This document shows, one piece after another, positions 7,756 to 15,802 of a DNA stretch of 56,437 bases. A program made the translations under genes and the position numbers. Within the stretch, counting starts at the first letter, position 1; the number at the start of each line of letters is the position of its first letter. The stretch covers positions 1-56,437 of the forward strand of contig JAFAEZ010000024.1 of NCBI GenBank assembly GCA_023423775.1, written 5' to 3'. The DNA comes from Pseudomonadota bacterium. Its GTDB lineage: Bacteria > Pseudomonadota > Alphaproteobacteria > Sphingomonadales > Sphingomonadaceae. The notes beneath the pieces are model-generated. The model did no database searches. It was not told where the DNA came from and was given only the letters and a program-made list of their open reading frames with translations.

Positions 7756-9369
7756 ATGGTTTCATCGATCGGATACAGCCTCGGCGCCGGCTCGGGGATC
7801 GACACCAAGACGCTGGTCGAAGAACTGGCGGCCGCCGCCAAGGCGCCCAAGGAAGCCTTGCTCAAGCGGCGCGAGGAGCAGAATGGCGCCCGGGTCTCCG
7901 CGCTCGGCGAAGTGTCGAACGCGATCGACAGCTTCGCCTCGGCGCTGACGGCGCTGGTCTCCGGCGGCACCCTCTTCACTCAGCCGAGCATATCGGACCC
8001 GACCGTGCTCGGAGCGACCGCGATCGCCGGCAAGGACATCAGCGGCCTCGCCGCCCAGATCGAAGTGCGCCAGCTCGCACAGTCCCAGACGCTGGAATCG
8101 GTCGGTCTTGCCTCTTCGTCGGCCGCGGTGGGCGAGGGAGACCTGACCCTGGTCACCGCGGCGGGCAGCTTCACCGTCACCATCAATTCCGCCAACAATA
8201 GCCTGGCCGGCCTCGCCGACGCGATCAACGCCAAGAAGGCCGGCGTGACCGCCAGCATCGTGACGCAGGCCGGCAGCGCCCGGTTGGTGCTGAAGGGCGC
8301 CACCGGTGAGGCCAACGCTTTCACCCTGGATGTCCCGGATGGGACGACGAGCGGGTTGGAGCGGTTCGCGTTCGGCCCGTCCGTAACCGGCGGGCTGACG
8401 GCGGCCCAGGAGGCGAAGGACGCCGTCGTCCGCCTCGACGGGGTCGAAGTGCAGCGCAGCTCCAACACCTTCAACGACCTCATTCCCGGCGTCGAATTGA
8501 GCCTCAAGCGGGCGGTGCCCGGCACCACCGTGGCGCTCGGCGTCACGCGTCCTACCGCGGCGATCAGCCAGGCGGTGAACGACTTCGTCACGGCCTATAA
8601 CGAGCTTCACAAGATGCTCGTGGCCGCCACCGCGCCGGCGAGCAAGACGGGCGGCGATGCCGGTCCGCTGCGCGGCGACCTCAGCGTTCGCGACATGCAG
8701 CGCCAGCTTTCGGCCCTCCCGTCGACGGTGCTGAGCTCCAGCGGCGGTCCGGCGACCCTCGCCGAGATCGGCGTCGCCACCAATCGCGATGGCACTTTGC
8801 GCGTCCAGGCCGAAACCCTTCAGGCCGCCCTCGCGCGCGATCCGGACGGCGTCGAGGCGATGTTCAATCCGCGCCAGCACAGCAGCAGCCCGCTGGTCTC
8901 GATCATCAACCGCCCGAGCAGTCTAAAGCCCGGCGTCTACACGCTCACCAATCTGCTGCCGAACACGGGCAGTGGGGCGAGCGGCAAGATCAACAATGTG
9001 GCGATGACCGCCTCCGGCTCGCGCCTGATCGGTCCGGCTACGTCGGCGGCGCCCGGTCTCATCATCCAGGTCGACGGCGCAGTTGCCAGCGCAACGCTCA
9101 CCTTCGATGCCGGTCTTGGCGGCGCGCTCCAGGCGATCCGGGATGCCGTGCGCGCGCGATCGGGACCGATCGCTAGCGCGCAGGAGCGGCTGGCGGACGA
9201 AGCCGAGGCGATCGCCGACGATCGCGAGGCGTTCGAGATGCGCTCCGAGGCTTATTACAACCAGCTGGTCCAGAATTTCGCTGCGATGGAGAGACGCGTG
9301 TCGGCCTTCAAGGCGACGCAATCCTACCTGGAGCAGCAGGTGAAGATGTGGACCAACGGCAACAATTGA
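7756..9369 (+). CDS. fliD: Flagellar filament cap protein FliD
   Basis: The 537-residue hook-associated protein 2, which caps the growing filament and folds flagellin subunits. The N-terminal FliD_N domain (about residues 1-100, SLGAGSGIDTKTLVEEL) and the C-terminal coiled-coil FliD_C region (ending in YYNQLVQNFAAMERRVSAFKATQSYLEQQ) are both clear. A strong ribosome-binding site (GAGGAAGGGA, 7741-7750) precedes the ATG. A 44-nt gap separates it from flhB. It is followed by its usual partner fliS, the flagellin chaperone. Confidence 0.95.
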   Translation: MVSSIGYSLGAGSGIDTKTLVEELAAAAKAPKEALLKRREEQNGARVSALGEVSNAIDSFASALTALVSGGTLFTQPSISDPTVLGATAIAGKDISGLAAQIEVRQLAQSQTLESVGLASSSAAVGEGDLTLVTAAGSFTVTINSANNSLAGLADAINAKKAGVTASIVTQAGSARLVLKGATGEANAFTLDVPDGTTSGLERFAFGPSVTGGLTAAQEAKDAVVRLDGVEVQRSSNTFNDLIPGVELSLKRAVPGTTVALGVTRPTAAISQAVNDFVTAYNELHKMLVAATAPASKTGGDAGPLRGDLSVRDMQRQLSALPSTVLSSSGGPATLAEIGVATNRDGTLRVQAETLQAALARDPDGVEAMFNPRQHSSSPLVSIINRPSSLKPGVYTLTNLLPNTGSGASGKINNVAMTASGSRLIGPATSAAPGLIIQVDGAVASATLTFDAGLGGALQAIRDAVRARSGPIASAQERLADEAEAIADDREAFEMRSEAYYNQLVQNFAAMERRVSAFKATQSYLEQQVKMWTNGNN

Positions 9370-9397
9370 GCGGCGCGACCGCAAGCGGAGACGACGA

Positions 9398-9790
9398 ATG
9401 TATATGGCCCCATCACGTTTCGGCGCGGCGCGCGCGAGCTACCAGGCGATCGACCTGACCAGCCGCGTCGAGGGTGCCTCGCCCCAGCAGCTCGTGGGCA
9501 TTTTGTTCGAGGAGCTGATGAAGGGCTTCGACGCCATGCTGGCGGCCGGCGTAAAGCGCGACCGCGCCCAGATCGCGTCGCACCAGGCGCGGGTCCTCTC
9601 CATCCTCGGCGGTCTCGAAGGCAGCCTCGACATGGTCAGGGGCGGCGAGATCGCCCAGAGCCTGTCGCTCATCTATCGGGAGGCGCGCCGACTGACTTTG
9701 CAGGGCGGCCGGGAATGTGACGTCGAGCCGCTGAAGCGCGCGCGGGCGATGCTGGCCGAGATTGCCAGCGCCTGGAGCGAGATACTCTGA
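9398..9790 (+). CDS. fliS: Flagellar secretion chaperone FliS
   Basis: A 130-residue helical chaperone that keeps flagellin from polymerising in the cytoplasm and delivers it to FlhA. The core SRVEGASPQQLVGILFEELMKG and the later AQSLSLIYREARRLTLQGG fit the FliS four-helix bundle. Upstream, AGCGGAGACGACG offers a modest ribosome-binding site. It ends directly against the sigma-54 activator gene on the other strand: the two stop codons touch with no spacer. Confidence 0.92.
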   Translation: MYMAPSRFGAARASYQAIDLTSRVEGASPQQLVGILFEELMKGFDAMLAAGVKRDRAQIASHQARVLSILGGLEGSLDMVRGGEIAQSLSLIYREARRLTLQGGRECDVEPLKRARAMLAEIASAWSEIL

Positions 9791-10900
9791 TCAGGCAGCT
9801 TCCCGCGCGACCAGCCCGTATTTCCGCATCTTCTCGATCAGGGTCGTCCGCTGCAGCGACAGCGAGCGGGCCGCTTCGGCGACGACGCCGTCGGCAAGGC
9901 GGAGCGCCTCGCTGATATAGCGATGCTCGAGGTCGGCCACGATCATGCGAAGGTCGACGGGCTCGTCGCAGGAAAGCGTAACAGCATTGTCGGGGAGGTC
10001 ATCGGCATTGGCGGGAGCCGGGGCGGGCGGCGCGGCGCGCTCGGCGGCTTCCCACACCGCGGCCAGCTCGGCCTGGAGGGCGCGTGCATCGCGCTCGGCA
10101 GCGGGGGCCGCGGCGGCGCGGCGGCCGCGCGGCTGGAGGATGATCTCGACCTCGTCGGCCGAGACGGTCTTGCCGGAAAACAGGATATTGGCGCGCTCGA
10201 CGACGTTGCGGAGCTCGCGGACGTTGCCGGTCCAGGCATGGCCGACCAGCCGGTCCATCGCCGCCTGGCTCAGTTTCACATTGGCCTTGGCCTTGCGCAG
10301 GAAGTGGCGGACGAGCAACGGTACGTCCTCGCGGCGCTCCGCCAGCGCGGGCAGGTCGATCGGAAACACGGCGAGCCGGTAATAGAGGTCCTCGCGGAAG
10401 CGCTGCTGCTCGATCGCCTCGTCGATGTCGCGATGGGTGGCGGAGACGATGCGGCTGTCGATCGCGATCTCGCCGCGGCCGCCGACGCGCTGGATCGCGC
10501 GCTCTTCGAGAACGCGCAGCAATTTCACCTGCATGTCGGCGGGCATGTCGCCGATCTCGTCCAGGAAGAGGGTGCCGTTATGCGCTTCCTCGAAACGGCC
10601 GCGATGCTGGTTGATCGCGCCGGTGAACGAACCCTTTTCGTGGCCGAACAATTCGGATTCCAGAAGCTCCCGCGGGATGGCGCCGGTATTGACGGCCACG
10701 AACGCCTGGGCGGCGCGGTCGCTCTCGGCATGGATGGCGCGGGCGACCATTTCCTTGCCGCTGCCCGAAGGGCCGGTGACGATCACCGAGGCGTCGCTCG
10801 GCGCGACCTGGCGGACGAGCCGGCGAACTTCGACAATCGCGGGGCTTTCGCCGATCAGCAGCGTCTCCGCCGCAGCGGCGATGTCGTGGCGCATGTCCAT
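9791..10900 (-). CDS. Sigma-54 activator, AAA+ and Fis-type HTH, no receiver domain
   Basis: A 369-residue enhancer-binding protein expected to activate RNA polymerase-sigma54, most likely for flagellar genes given its position. The AAA+ domain begins at about residue 15, with Walker A GPSGSGKE, the sigma-54 contact loop GSFTGA (a GAFTGA variant), Walker B GTLFLDEIGD and the arginine finger region (FREDLYYRL). A Pro/Ala-rich linker leads to a C-terminal Fis-like HTH (VAEAARSLSLQRTTLIEKMRKYGL). Unlike FlbD/FlrC/NtrC it has only ~14 residues before the AAA+ domain. A GGGGGGAAG ribosome-binding site precedes the start. Confidence 0.92.
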   Translation of the reverse strand: MDMRHDIAAAAETLLIGESPAIVEVRRLVRQVAPSDASVIVTGPSGSGKEMVARAIHAESDRAAQAFVAVNTGAIPRELLESELFGHEKGSFTGAINQHRGRFEEAHNGTLFLDEIGDMPADMQVKLLRVLEERAIQRVGGRGEIAIDSRIVSATHRDIDEAIEQQRFREDLYYRLAVFPIDLPALAERREDVPLLVRHFLRKAKANVKLSQAAMDRLVGHAWTGNVRELRNVVERANILFSGKTVSADEVEIILQPRGRRAAAAPAAERDARALQAELAAVWEAAERAAPPAPAPANADDLPDNAVTLSCDEPVDLRMIVADLEHRYISEALRLADGVVAEAARSLSLQRTTLIEKMRKYGLVAREAA

Positions 10901-10971
10901 TCGGCTACTTCCCCCCGGACCGGTCGTTCGCTCAAGAAAAAAATTTAAAGCGGAGCGATGGTCGGCCGTTA

Positions 10972-11180
10972 TTCCCTCTATAATGGGAAGGTTATGCCTC
11001 GAATGCGGGGCCGCGGTAAATCATGCGGAAGGGCAGTCCGCCGGACTGTTCGTCAGTGCTATTATCGTGGTCCCTCGGGCGGCCTGTGCGTCTGGTGATT
11101 TTACTTAGGCGTTTCGGACTGTCCGTTCGACATAAATCCCAGCACCGCGGCTAGGCCATGCGTCTAGTCCGTTCGGACTA
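10972..11180. promoter_or_regulatory. Divergent control region with three AGTCCG/CGGACT palindromes
   Basis: This 293-nt gap (10901-11193) separates the sigma-54 activator from the divergent receiver gene. Three dyads share one half-site: CAGTCCG-C-CGGACTG (11034-11048), CGGAC-T-GTCCG (11115-11125) and TAGTCCG-TT-CGGACTA (11165-11180). The last ends 13 nt before the receiver ATG, next to its ribosome-binding site. A consensus-like TATAAT occurs at 10979-10984 inside a TTCCC/GGGAA dyad (10972-10989), without a good -35. I infer operators for a dimeric regulator; its identity is unknown. No -24/-12 sigma-54 promoter was recognised. Confidence 0.5.
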
Positions 11181-11193
11181 AGGGGGCGAGGCC

Positions 11194-11613
11194 ATGGGTT
11201 TCCATCATCTCCCGCGCCATCGGGAGGGCGCAACGGAGCTTGAAGTGAAATCTCCTGTCGGCGCCCGATTGGTCCTCGTCCTCGAAGAGGATGCGCGCTC
11301 GGCCGATGCCCTGGCGACTCTGCTCGCCGATTGGGGCTATGATTGTCTCCACGGCTGCAACGTCAGCGACATGCTGCCCAAGGCGCGCGAGTCCGAGGTG
11401 TTCGCGATCATCAGCGACTACCGGCTCTCGGAGGGCGTCAGCCATGCCGCGAACAGCGGCGTGGTCGCGCCGGCCCTGCTGCTCGCCGGCAGCGTCAGCG
11501 GTCATGCCGAGCGCCAGGCCCGCGCCGCCGGTCACAGCTGCCTAGCCAAGCCGGCTCGCCCGGAAAGCCTCAAGGCCTGGCTCGACCAACTGACGGTGGA
11601 CGTTCCGCACTGA
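11194..11613 (+). CDS. Stand-alone response-regulator receiver domain protein
   Basis: A 139-residue protein with a short N-terminal extension and one receiver (REC) domain from about residue 25. The acidic pocket (VLEED), the phospho-acceptor Asp in IISDYRLSEG and the conserved Lys in LAKPARP are present, so it should be phosphorylatable. There is no output domain. DYRL-type receivers are often fused to hybrid kinases. It is divergent from the receiver-less sigma-54 activator and is followed after 45 nt by a hybrid histidine kinase, which makes both possible partners. The ribosome-binding site AGGGGGCGAGG lies just upstream. Confidence 0.85.
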   Translation: MGFHHLPRHREGATELEVKSPVGARLVLVLEEDARSADALATLLADWGYDCLHGCNVSDMLPKARESEVFAIISDYRLSEGVSHAANSGVVAPALLLAGSVSGHAERQARAAGHSCLAKPARPESLKAWLDQLTVDVPH

Positions 11614-11658
11614 TCCGGTCTAGCTGTGCGGATACCGTGGTTTCCGCATCGAGGCCGA

Positions 11659-13002
11659 ATGTACGACGACGACGCGCCAGCCGCTCTTCCCAGTCCCTGG
11701 CTCCTGGCCGCCGCCGCCCTGGTCATCGCCACCCTCCTCGTGCTATCGGTAGTGCTGCGCCGGTCGGAGCTGGTGGTGTACGGCCTCGCCGCTCTGTCGG
11801 TGATCGCCTTGCTGATCGCCGCCTGGTCGATCCGCGCCGAACGCCGCGTCTCGGCCCGCAGCGCCGAGATCCAGGGCCGTTATTATGAAGAGCTCCAGGC
11901 GGCGCGGTCGCACGCCGTGGAGGCCGACCGGGCCAAGTCGCGATTCCTCGCCACCGTCAGTCACGACATGCGCCAGCCGCTGCACGCGCTCGCGCTTTAC
12001 GTCGCGGCTCTTGAACGGCGCGTTGCGACCGACGATGCGCGCAAGATCGTCGGCAATATGGACGGCGCCATCCGGACGATGAGCCGGATGTTCTCGGCCC
12101 TGCTCGACCTTGCCCGGCTGGAGGCTGGTGCGCTCGATCCGCAGCCCGAGCCGTTCCGGGTGGGCGATCTGCTCGCCGACGTGGTCGCTTATTCGGCCGA
12201 TCCGAACGGCGGCGAAGCGCGGGTCACCGTGGTCGACAGCGATCTGCTCGTCGAGAGCGATCCGAACCTGCTCGAGATCGCCCTGCGCAATCTCGTCAGC
12301 AACGCCCTCAAACACTCGGACGGGGGCAGGGTGCTGGTCGGCTGCCGGCGCGTCGGCAGCGGCGTCAATATCGAGGTGCACGACACCGGCCCCGGCATCG
12401 AAGCGGACAAGCTCGAGGCGCTGTTCAATGAATTCGTGCGCGGCGAATCCGCGCGTCCGGACGGAGGCATTGGGCTCGGCCTCGCCATCGTCGACGGCAT
12501 GACTGAGTTGCTCGGCCACCGGCTCTCGGTCCGCTCCGAGGTCGGCAAGGGCACCGTCTTCTCGATCCTGGTCCCGCGGGCCGATCCCGAAGCGTCGCTG
12601 CAGCTCGCCCAGGCGGCGCCTGCACGTCTGGAAGGGGTGCGCATCCTCGTCGCCGACAATGAGGATTTCGCGCGCGATGCGATGCGCCAGGCGTTCGAAG
12701 ATGCCGGCGCTCTGGTTGAGGCGGCGTCGTCGGCGGAGGCGGTGCGCGTGCTCGGCGCGGGCCCGGTCGACCTCTACGTGTTCGATCTCAATCTCGGCGC
12801 GGCCAACGGCATCGACTTGCTCGAGGAACTGGAGCAGGCGCGGGGCGAGGCGCTGACGGCCCTGATCGTGACGGGGGCGACGACCAGCGACGCATTGGCC
12901 GAGCTGAAAGTGAGCGGGCGCGAATGGCTGACCAAGCCGGCTTCGGCGGCAGACCTTACGAAAGCGGCGTCGCGGATCCTGGGGCGTAGCCGTTCGTCAT
13001 GA
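11659..13002 (+). CDS. Hybrid histidine kinase with C-terminal receiver
   Basis: A 447-residue sensor kinase. Two adjacent hydrophobic segments (about residues 13-60) anchor it with almost no periplasmic loop, then come a short coiled coil, the DHp domain with phospho-acceptor SHDMRQPLHAL, and the ATPase domain (N box LRNLVSNALKHS, G1 DTGPGI, G2 GIGLGLAI). A C-terminal receiver (about 332-445) has the Asp in YVFDLNLG and the Lys in LTKPAS. ATG 11659 with upstream GAGG was preferred over GTG 11626. The 3' end overlaps the convergent response-regulator gene by 47 nt, and this gene is its likely partner. Confidence 0.93.
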   Translation: MYDDDAPAALPSPWLLAAAALVIATLLVLSVVLRRSELVVYGLAALSVIALLIAAWSIRAERRVSARSAEIQGRYYEELQAARSHAVEADRAKSRFLATVSHDMRQPLHALALYVAALERRVATDDARKIVGNMDGAIRTMSRMFSALLDLARLEAGALDPQPEPFRVGDLLADVVAYSADPNGGEARVTVVDSDLLVESDPNLLEIALRNLVSNALKHSDGGRVLVGCRRVGSGVNIEVHDTGPGIEADKLEALFNEFVRGESARPDGGIGLGLAIVDGMTELLGHRLSVRSEVGKGTVFSILVPRADPEASLQLAQAAPARLEGVRILVADNEDFARDAMRQAFEDAGALVEAASSAEAVRVLGAGPVDLYVFDLNLGAANGIDLLEELEQARGEALTALIVTGATTSDALAELKVSGREWLTKPASAADLTKAASRILGRSRSS

Positions 13003-13666
13003 GCTTCGAGATGGCGGCGGCGCGCGTATTGACCCCGAGCACGCGGTAGACGGCGGCGAGGTGGATCTTGACGGTGCCTTCGGCGACGTCGAGCGCGCGG
13101 GCGATTTCCTTGGACGACTGGCCGAGCAGCAATTGCTCGACGACCTCGCGCTGGCGCGCGGTGAGATTGTCGAGCTCGTCGAGCGGCTGGCGCGCCTTGG
13201 CCGGGGCACTGGCGCCGCGGGTGAGGCCGCGCGGCACGAAGGTGCCGCCGCTCAAGACCTGCTGCAAGGCCGCGACCATTTCGGGAACGGCGAGCGATTT
13301 GGGGACATAGCCGTCCACGCCCGCCGCGAGCGAGCCGAGCACGTCCTCCTTCGCTTCCGATGCCGACATGACGACGATGCTGGATTCAGGGAAGGCGTCG
13401 ACCAGCGCGACCAGCGATTCCGGCCCGTCGCTGCCGGGCATGTTGAGATCGACGAGGATGAGGTCGGGGGAGAGGCCCGCACCGAGCAATTCCAGTCCTT
13501 CGTCGAGCGTCGCCGCCTGCTGGACCTGGCCGAAATCGAGCGCGTCTTCGAGGACCCGGCGCATGCCGTCGCGGATGAGCTCGTGATCGTCGATCACCAA
13601 AGCCCGCAGCTCCGGCTTCTCGACCGGGATTTCGGCGCGGCGTGGCTCTGCATTAGCACTGTTCAT
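12956..13666 (-). CDS. Two-component response regulator, NarL/LuxR HTH family
   Basis: A 236-residue transcription factor with an N-terminal receiver (about 20-135; acidic pair DDHE, phospho-acceptor in LILVDLNMPG, Lys in YVPKSL) and a C-terminal LuxR-type HTH (LTARQREVVEQLLLGQSSKE, then IARALDVAEGTVKIHLAAVY). The ATG at 13666 is preferred over a GTG at 13690 because a G-rich ribosome-binding site lies between them. It is encoded tail-to-tail with the hybrid kinase, with a 47-nt overlap; kinases with the SHDxRQPLHAL box commonly accompany such regulators. Targets are unknown. Confidence 0.92.
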   Translation of the reverse strand: MNSANAEPRRAEIPVEKPELRALVIDDHELIRDGMRRVLEDALDFGQVQQAATLDEGLELLGAGLSPDLILVDLNMPGSDGPESLVALVDAFPESSIVVMSASEAKEDVLGSLAAGVDGYVPKSLAVPEMVAALQQVLSGGTFVPRGLTRGASAPAKARQPLDELDNLTARQREVVEQLLLGQSSKEIARALDVAEGTVKIHLAAVYRVLGVNTRAAAISKLMTNGYAPGSATPLS

Positions 13667-13755
13667 GACAAGGCTCCCCCCACAACTCACGCCCTAGCGC
13701 GCAATAGCTAACGAGTTGCTAACCATTCACAAAGTGCAAATTCGCGCGGCAGGCG

Positions 13756-13783
13756 TTGACCGGAGGCGCAGGCGTTCTACGCT
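13756..13783 (+). promoter_or_regulatory. Possible sigma-70-like promoter for the secreted hydrolase
   Basis: TTGACC (13756-13761), a 16-nt spacer and TACGCT (13778-13783) form a weak match to the housekeeping promoter, 27 nt before the GTG start of the next gene. The same 144-nt gap serves the divergent response-regulator gene and contains a GCTAAC direct repeat separated by 5 nt near 13705-13721. Confidence 0.25.
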
Positions 13784-13810
13784 GGGTCGGCCGGCCATCA
13801 GGGGAAATGC

Positions 13811-14896
13811 GTGACCTTTTCAGCCAGAATGCTTGCGGGCCTCCTGTTGTTCGGCGCGATGCCGGCGGCGGCGGCGGACATCGACTATGCCGCCCAGTTG
13901 AAGGAGGGCGACATCACCCTCCGCGACTTCCGCTTCGGCTCGGGCGAGACGATGAAGGCGCTGAAGCTCCATTATGCGACGCTCGGCACGCCGGTCCGCG
14001 ACGCGCACGGACGGATCACCAACGCGGTCATGGTGCTGCACGGGACCGGCGGCAGCGGCCGGCAATTTCTCGCGCCGCAATTTGCGCAGGAACTGTTCGG
14101 CCCGGGGCAACCGCTCGACCTTAGCCGTTACTTTGTCGTCTTGCCCGACAATATCGGCCATGGCCGCTCGTCCAAGCCGAGCGACGGGCTGCGCATGGCC
14201 TTCCCGCATTACGATTATGACGACATGGTCGAGGCGCAGCGGCGCCTGCTCGTCGACGGGCTGAAGGTCGACCGGCTGCGGCTGCTGATGGGCACGTCGA
14301 TGGGCTGCATGCACGGCTTCGTGTGGGGGGCGAAACATCCCGACTTCGTCCGCGCGATGATGCCGATGGCGTGCCTGCCGACCCAGATTGCCGGCCATAA
14401 CCGGATGTGGCGCAAGGCCGCGATCGAGGGCATCCGCAGCGATCCGGCGTGGCGCGGCGGCGACTATTCGGAACAGCCGGTACAGGGCCTGCGGACCGCG
14501 TCCAGCCTGCTTCAGGTGGCGGGCTTCGCTCCGCTCTATCTGCAGCAGGCCTATCCGACGCGCGACGCGGCCGACGCCTACATCACGGAGCGGATCACCA
14601 AGGACATCGCCACCCGCGACGCCAACGACCTGATTTATCAGCTGGAATCGTCGCGCAACTACGATCCGTCGCCGCATCTCGAGAAGATCACGACGCCGAT
14701 CACGTGGATCAACAGCAGCGACGATTTCATCAATCCGTGGGACTATGGCATCGCCGAGAAAGCCGCGGCGCGGCTGCCCAACGGCCGCTACGTGCTGATC
14801 AAGGCCACGGCGGAGACGCGCGGGCACAGCACGCATACCTGGGCGCGTTTCTGGAAACAGGATCTGCTCGATCTGCTCGCGCGGACGGAGAAGTGA
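13811..14896 (+). CDS. Exported alpha/beta hydrolase of the MetX-like family
   Basis: A 361-residue protein with a clear signal peptide (LAGLLLFGAMPAAAA, cleavage about residue 22), so periplasmic or secreted. The hydrolase fold shows the oxyanion region HGTGGSG, the nucleophile elbow GTSMGCMHGF and a late His in THTWARF. It resembles homoserine O-acetyltransferase-like hydrolases, but an exported enzyme is unlikely to make methionine precursors, so I leave the substrate open. The GTG start has a good AGGGGAAA ribosome-binding site (13799-13806); an ATG at 13829 is possible but would shorten the signal peptide. Confidence 0.85.
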   Translation: MTFSARMLAGLLLFGAMPAAAADIDYAAQLKEGDITLRDFRFGSGETMKALKLHYATLGTPVRDAHGRITNAVMVLHGTGGSGRQFLAPQFAQELFGPGQPLDLSRYFVVLPDNIGHGRSSKPSDGLRMAFPHYDYDDMVEAQRRLLVDGLKVDRLRLLMGTSMGCMHGFVWGAKHPDFVRAMMPMACLPTQIAGHNRMWRKAAIEGIRSDPAWRGGDYSEQPVQGLRTASSLLQVAGFAPLYLQQAYPTRDAADAYITERITKDIATRDANDLIYQLESSRNYDPSPHLEKITTPITWINSSDDFINPWDYGIAEKAAARLPNGRYVLIKATAETRGHSTHTWARFWKQDLLDLLARTEK

Positions 14897-14948
14897 TCCG
14901 CGCGATCGTATCGCGCGACAAACCGATGGGAGACGCTAAGAGCCTTCT

Positions 14949-15593
14949 ATGACCCTGCTTGTACGTAGTCTTGCCGACCAGTTGGTCGATGTCGTTCGGG
15001 ATAAGATTCTGGCGGGGGAGGTCCCGGCCGATCGCCCGATCAAGCAGGACAAGCTCGCCGCCGAGCTCGGCGTCAGCAAGATCCCGCTGCGCGAGGCGCT
15101 CGCCCGGCTCGAGGAGGACGGGCTGATCGTCTCGCAGCCCAATCGCGGCTTCTTTCTGCGCCCGCTCACCACCGCCGAAGCCGAGGAAGTCTATGCGCTG
15201 CGCCTGAAGCTCGAGCCCGACGCCATGCAGGTCGCCTCGACTCGCGCCACCGAGGAGGAGCGGCAGGCCGCGATCGAGGCGCTGAACCAGGTCGACCGGG
15301 TCACCGACGCCGGCGGCGACGAGGTCGGCGCCTACAATAGGGCCTTCCATCTCGCTTTGGTCCGGCCCTCGCGGCAGAGCATCACCATCGCCATCATCAA
15401 CCGGCTGCAGGTCATGTCGGAACGTTATGTCCGCAAGCATCTCGAGCCGATCGGCCGCGACGTCCGCGCCAACGAGGAGCATCGCCAGATGCTGGAGGCG
15501 TGGCTGGTGGGCGGGGACATCGCGCGGCTCGCGCGCGAGCATCTCGGCAAGACGCTGGCGGAGCTGCGCGGCCAGCTCGCTGCGGAAGGTTAG
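14949..15593 (+). CDS. GntR family transcriptional regulator, FadR/FCD type
   Basis: A 214-residue one-component regulator. The N-terminal winged HTH (about 5-70) has the GntR pattern KLAAELGVSKIPLREALARL followed by EEDGLI. The C-terminal FCD effector domain (about 80-205) contains the metal or ligand-binding His residues near AFHLAL and NEEHRQML. FCD regulators usually sense small organic acids. It starts 52 nt after the hydrolase stop on the same strand and may respond to that enzyme's product; this is inference from position only. Confidence 0.92.
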   Translation: MTLLVRSLADQLVDVVRDKILAGEVPADRPIKQDKLAAELGVSKIPLREALARLEEDGLIVSQPNRGFFLRPLTTAEAEEVYALRLKLEPDAMQVASTRATEEERQAAIEALNQVDRVTDAGGDEVGAYNRAFHLALVRPSRQSITIAIINRLQVMSERYVRKHLEPIGRDVRANEEHRQMLEAWLVGGDIARLAREHLGKTLAELRGQLAAEG

Positions 15594-15691
15594 CCGGCCA
15601 GCGCGCTAAATGAATCGAGGACGATTGCCGCGCCCGTGAAGTGCAGGCGCAGATGGTTTTTCGGGGATGTCACTAGAGAGAAAGTCCTTCG

Positions 15692-15780
15692 GTCGAGCTT
15701 TGTTCGACGAGGTTGTAGATGCTTCCAGGTCCCACTGGTCCAGGGGGTAGGATTCATCCGGGATGACTGGTAAAACAGTC
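15692..15780 (+). promoter_or_regulatory. Inverted repeats in the luxR upstream region
   Basis: The 209-nt gap before luxR holds several short dyads: GTCGA-N7-TCGAC (15692-15708), CCAG-N6-CTGG followed by T-CCAG (15725-15743), and GACTG-GTAAAA-CAGTC (15765-15780). The last is 22 nt before the luxR start and is about the size of a LuxR-type operator. It does not match the palindrome upstream of luxI, so autoregulation is only a possibility. No convincing -10/-35 was seen. Confidence 0.35.
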
Positions 15781-15802
15781 GCTATGCTTAACGGTCATCG
15801 GC

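Noticed and set aside
10901..11193. Sigma-54 (-24/-12) promoter upstream of the activator or receiver gene
   Set aside because: I found no TGGCAC-N5-TTGC-like match at the right spacing, so none is annotated.
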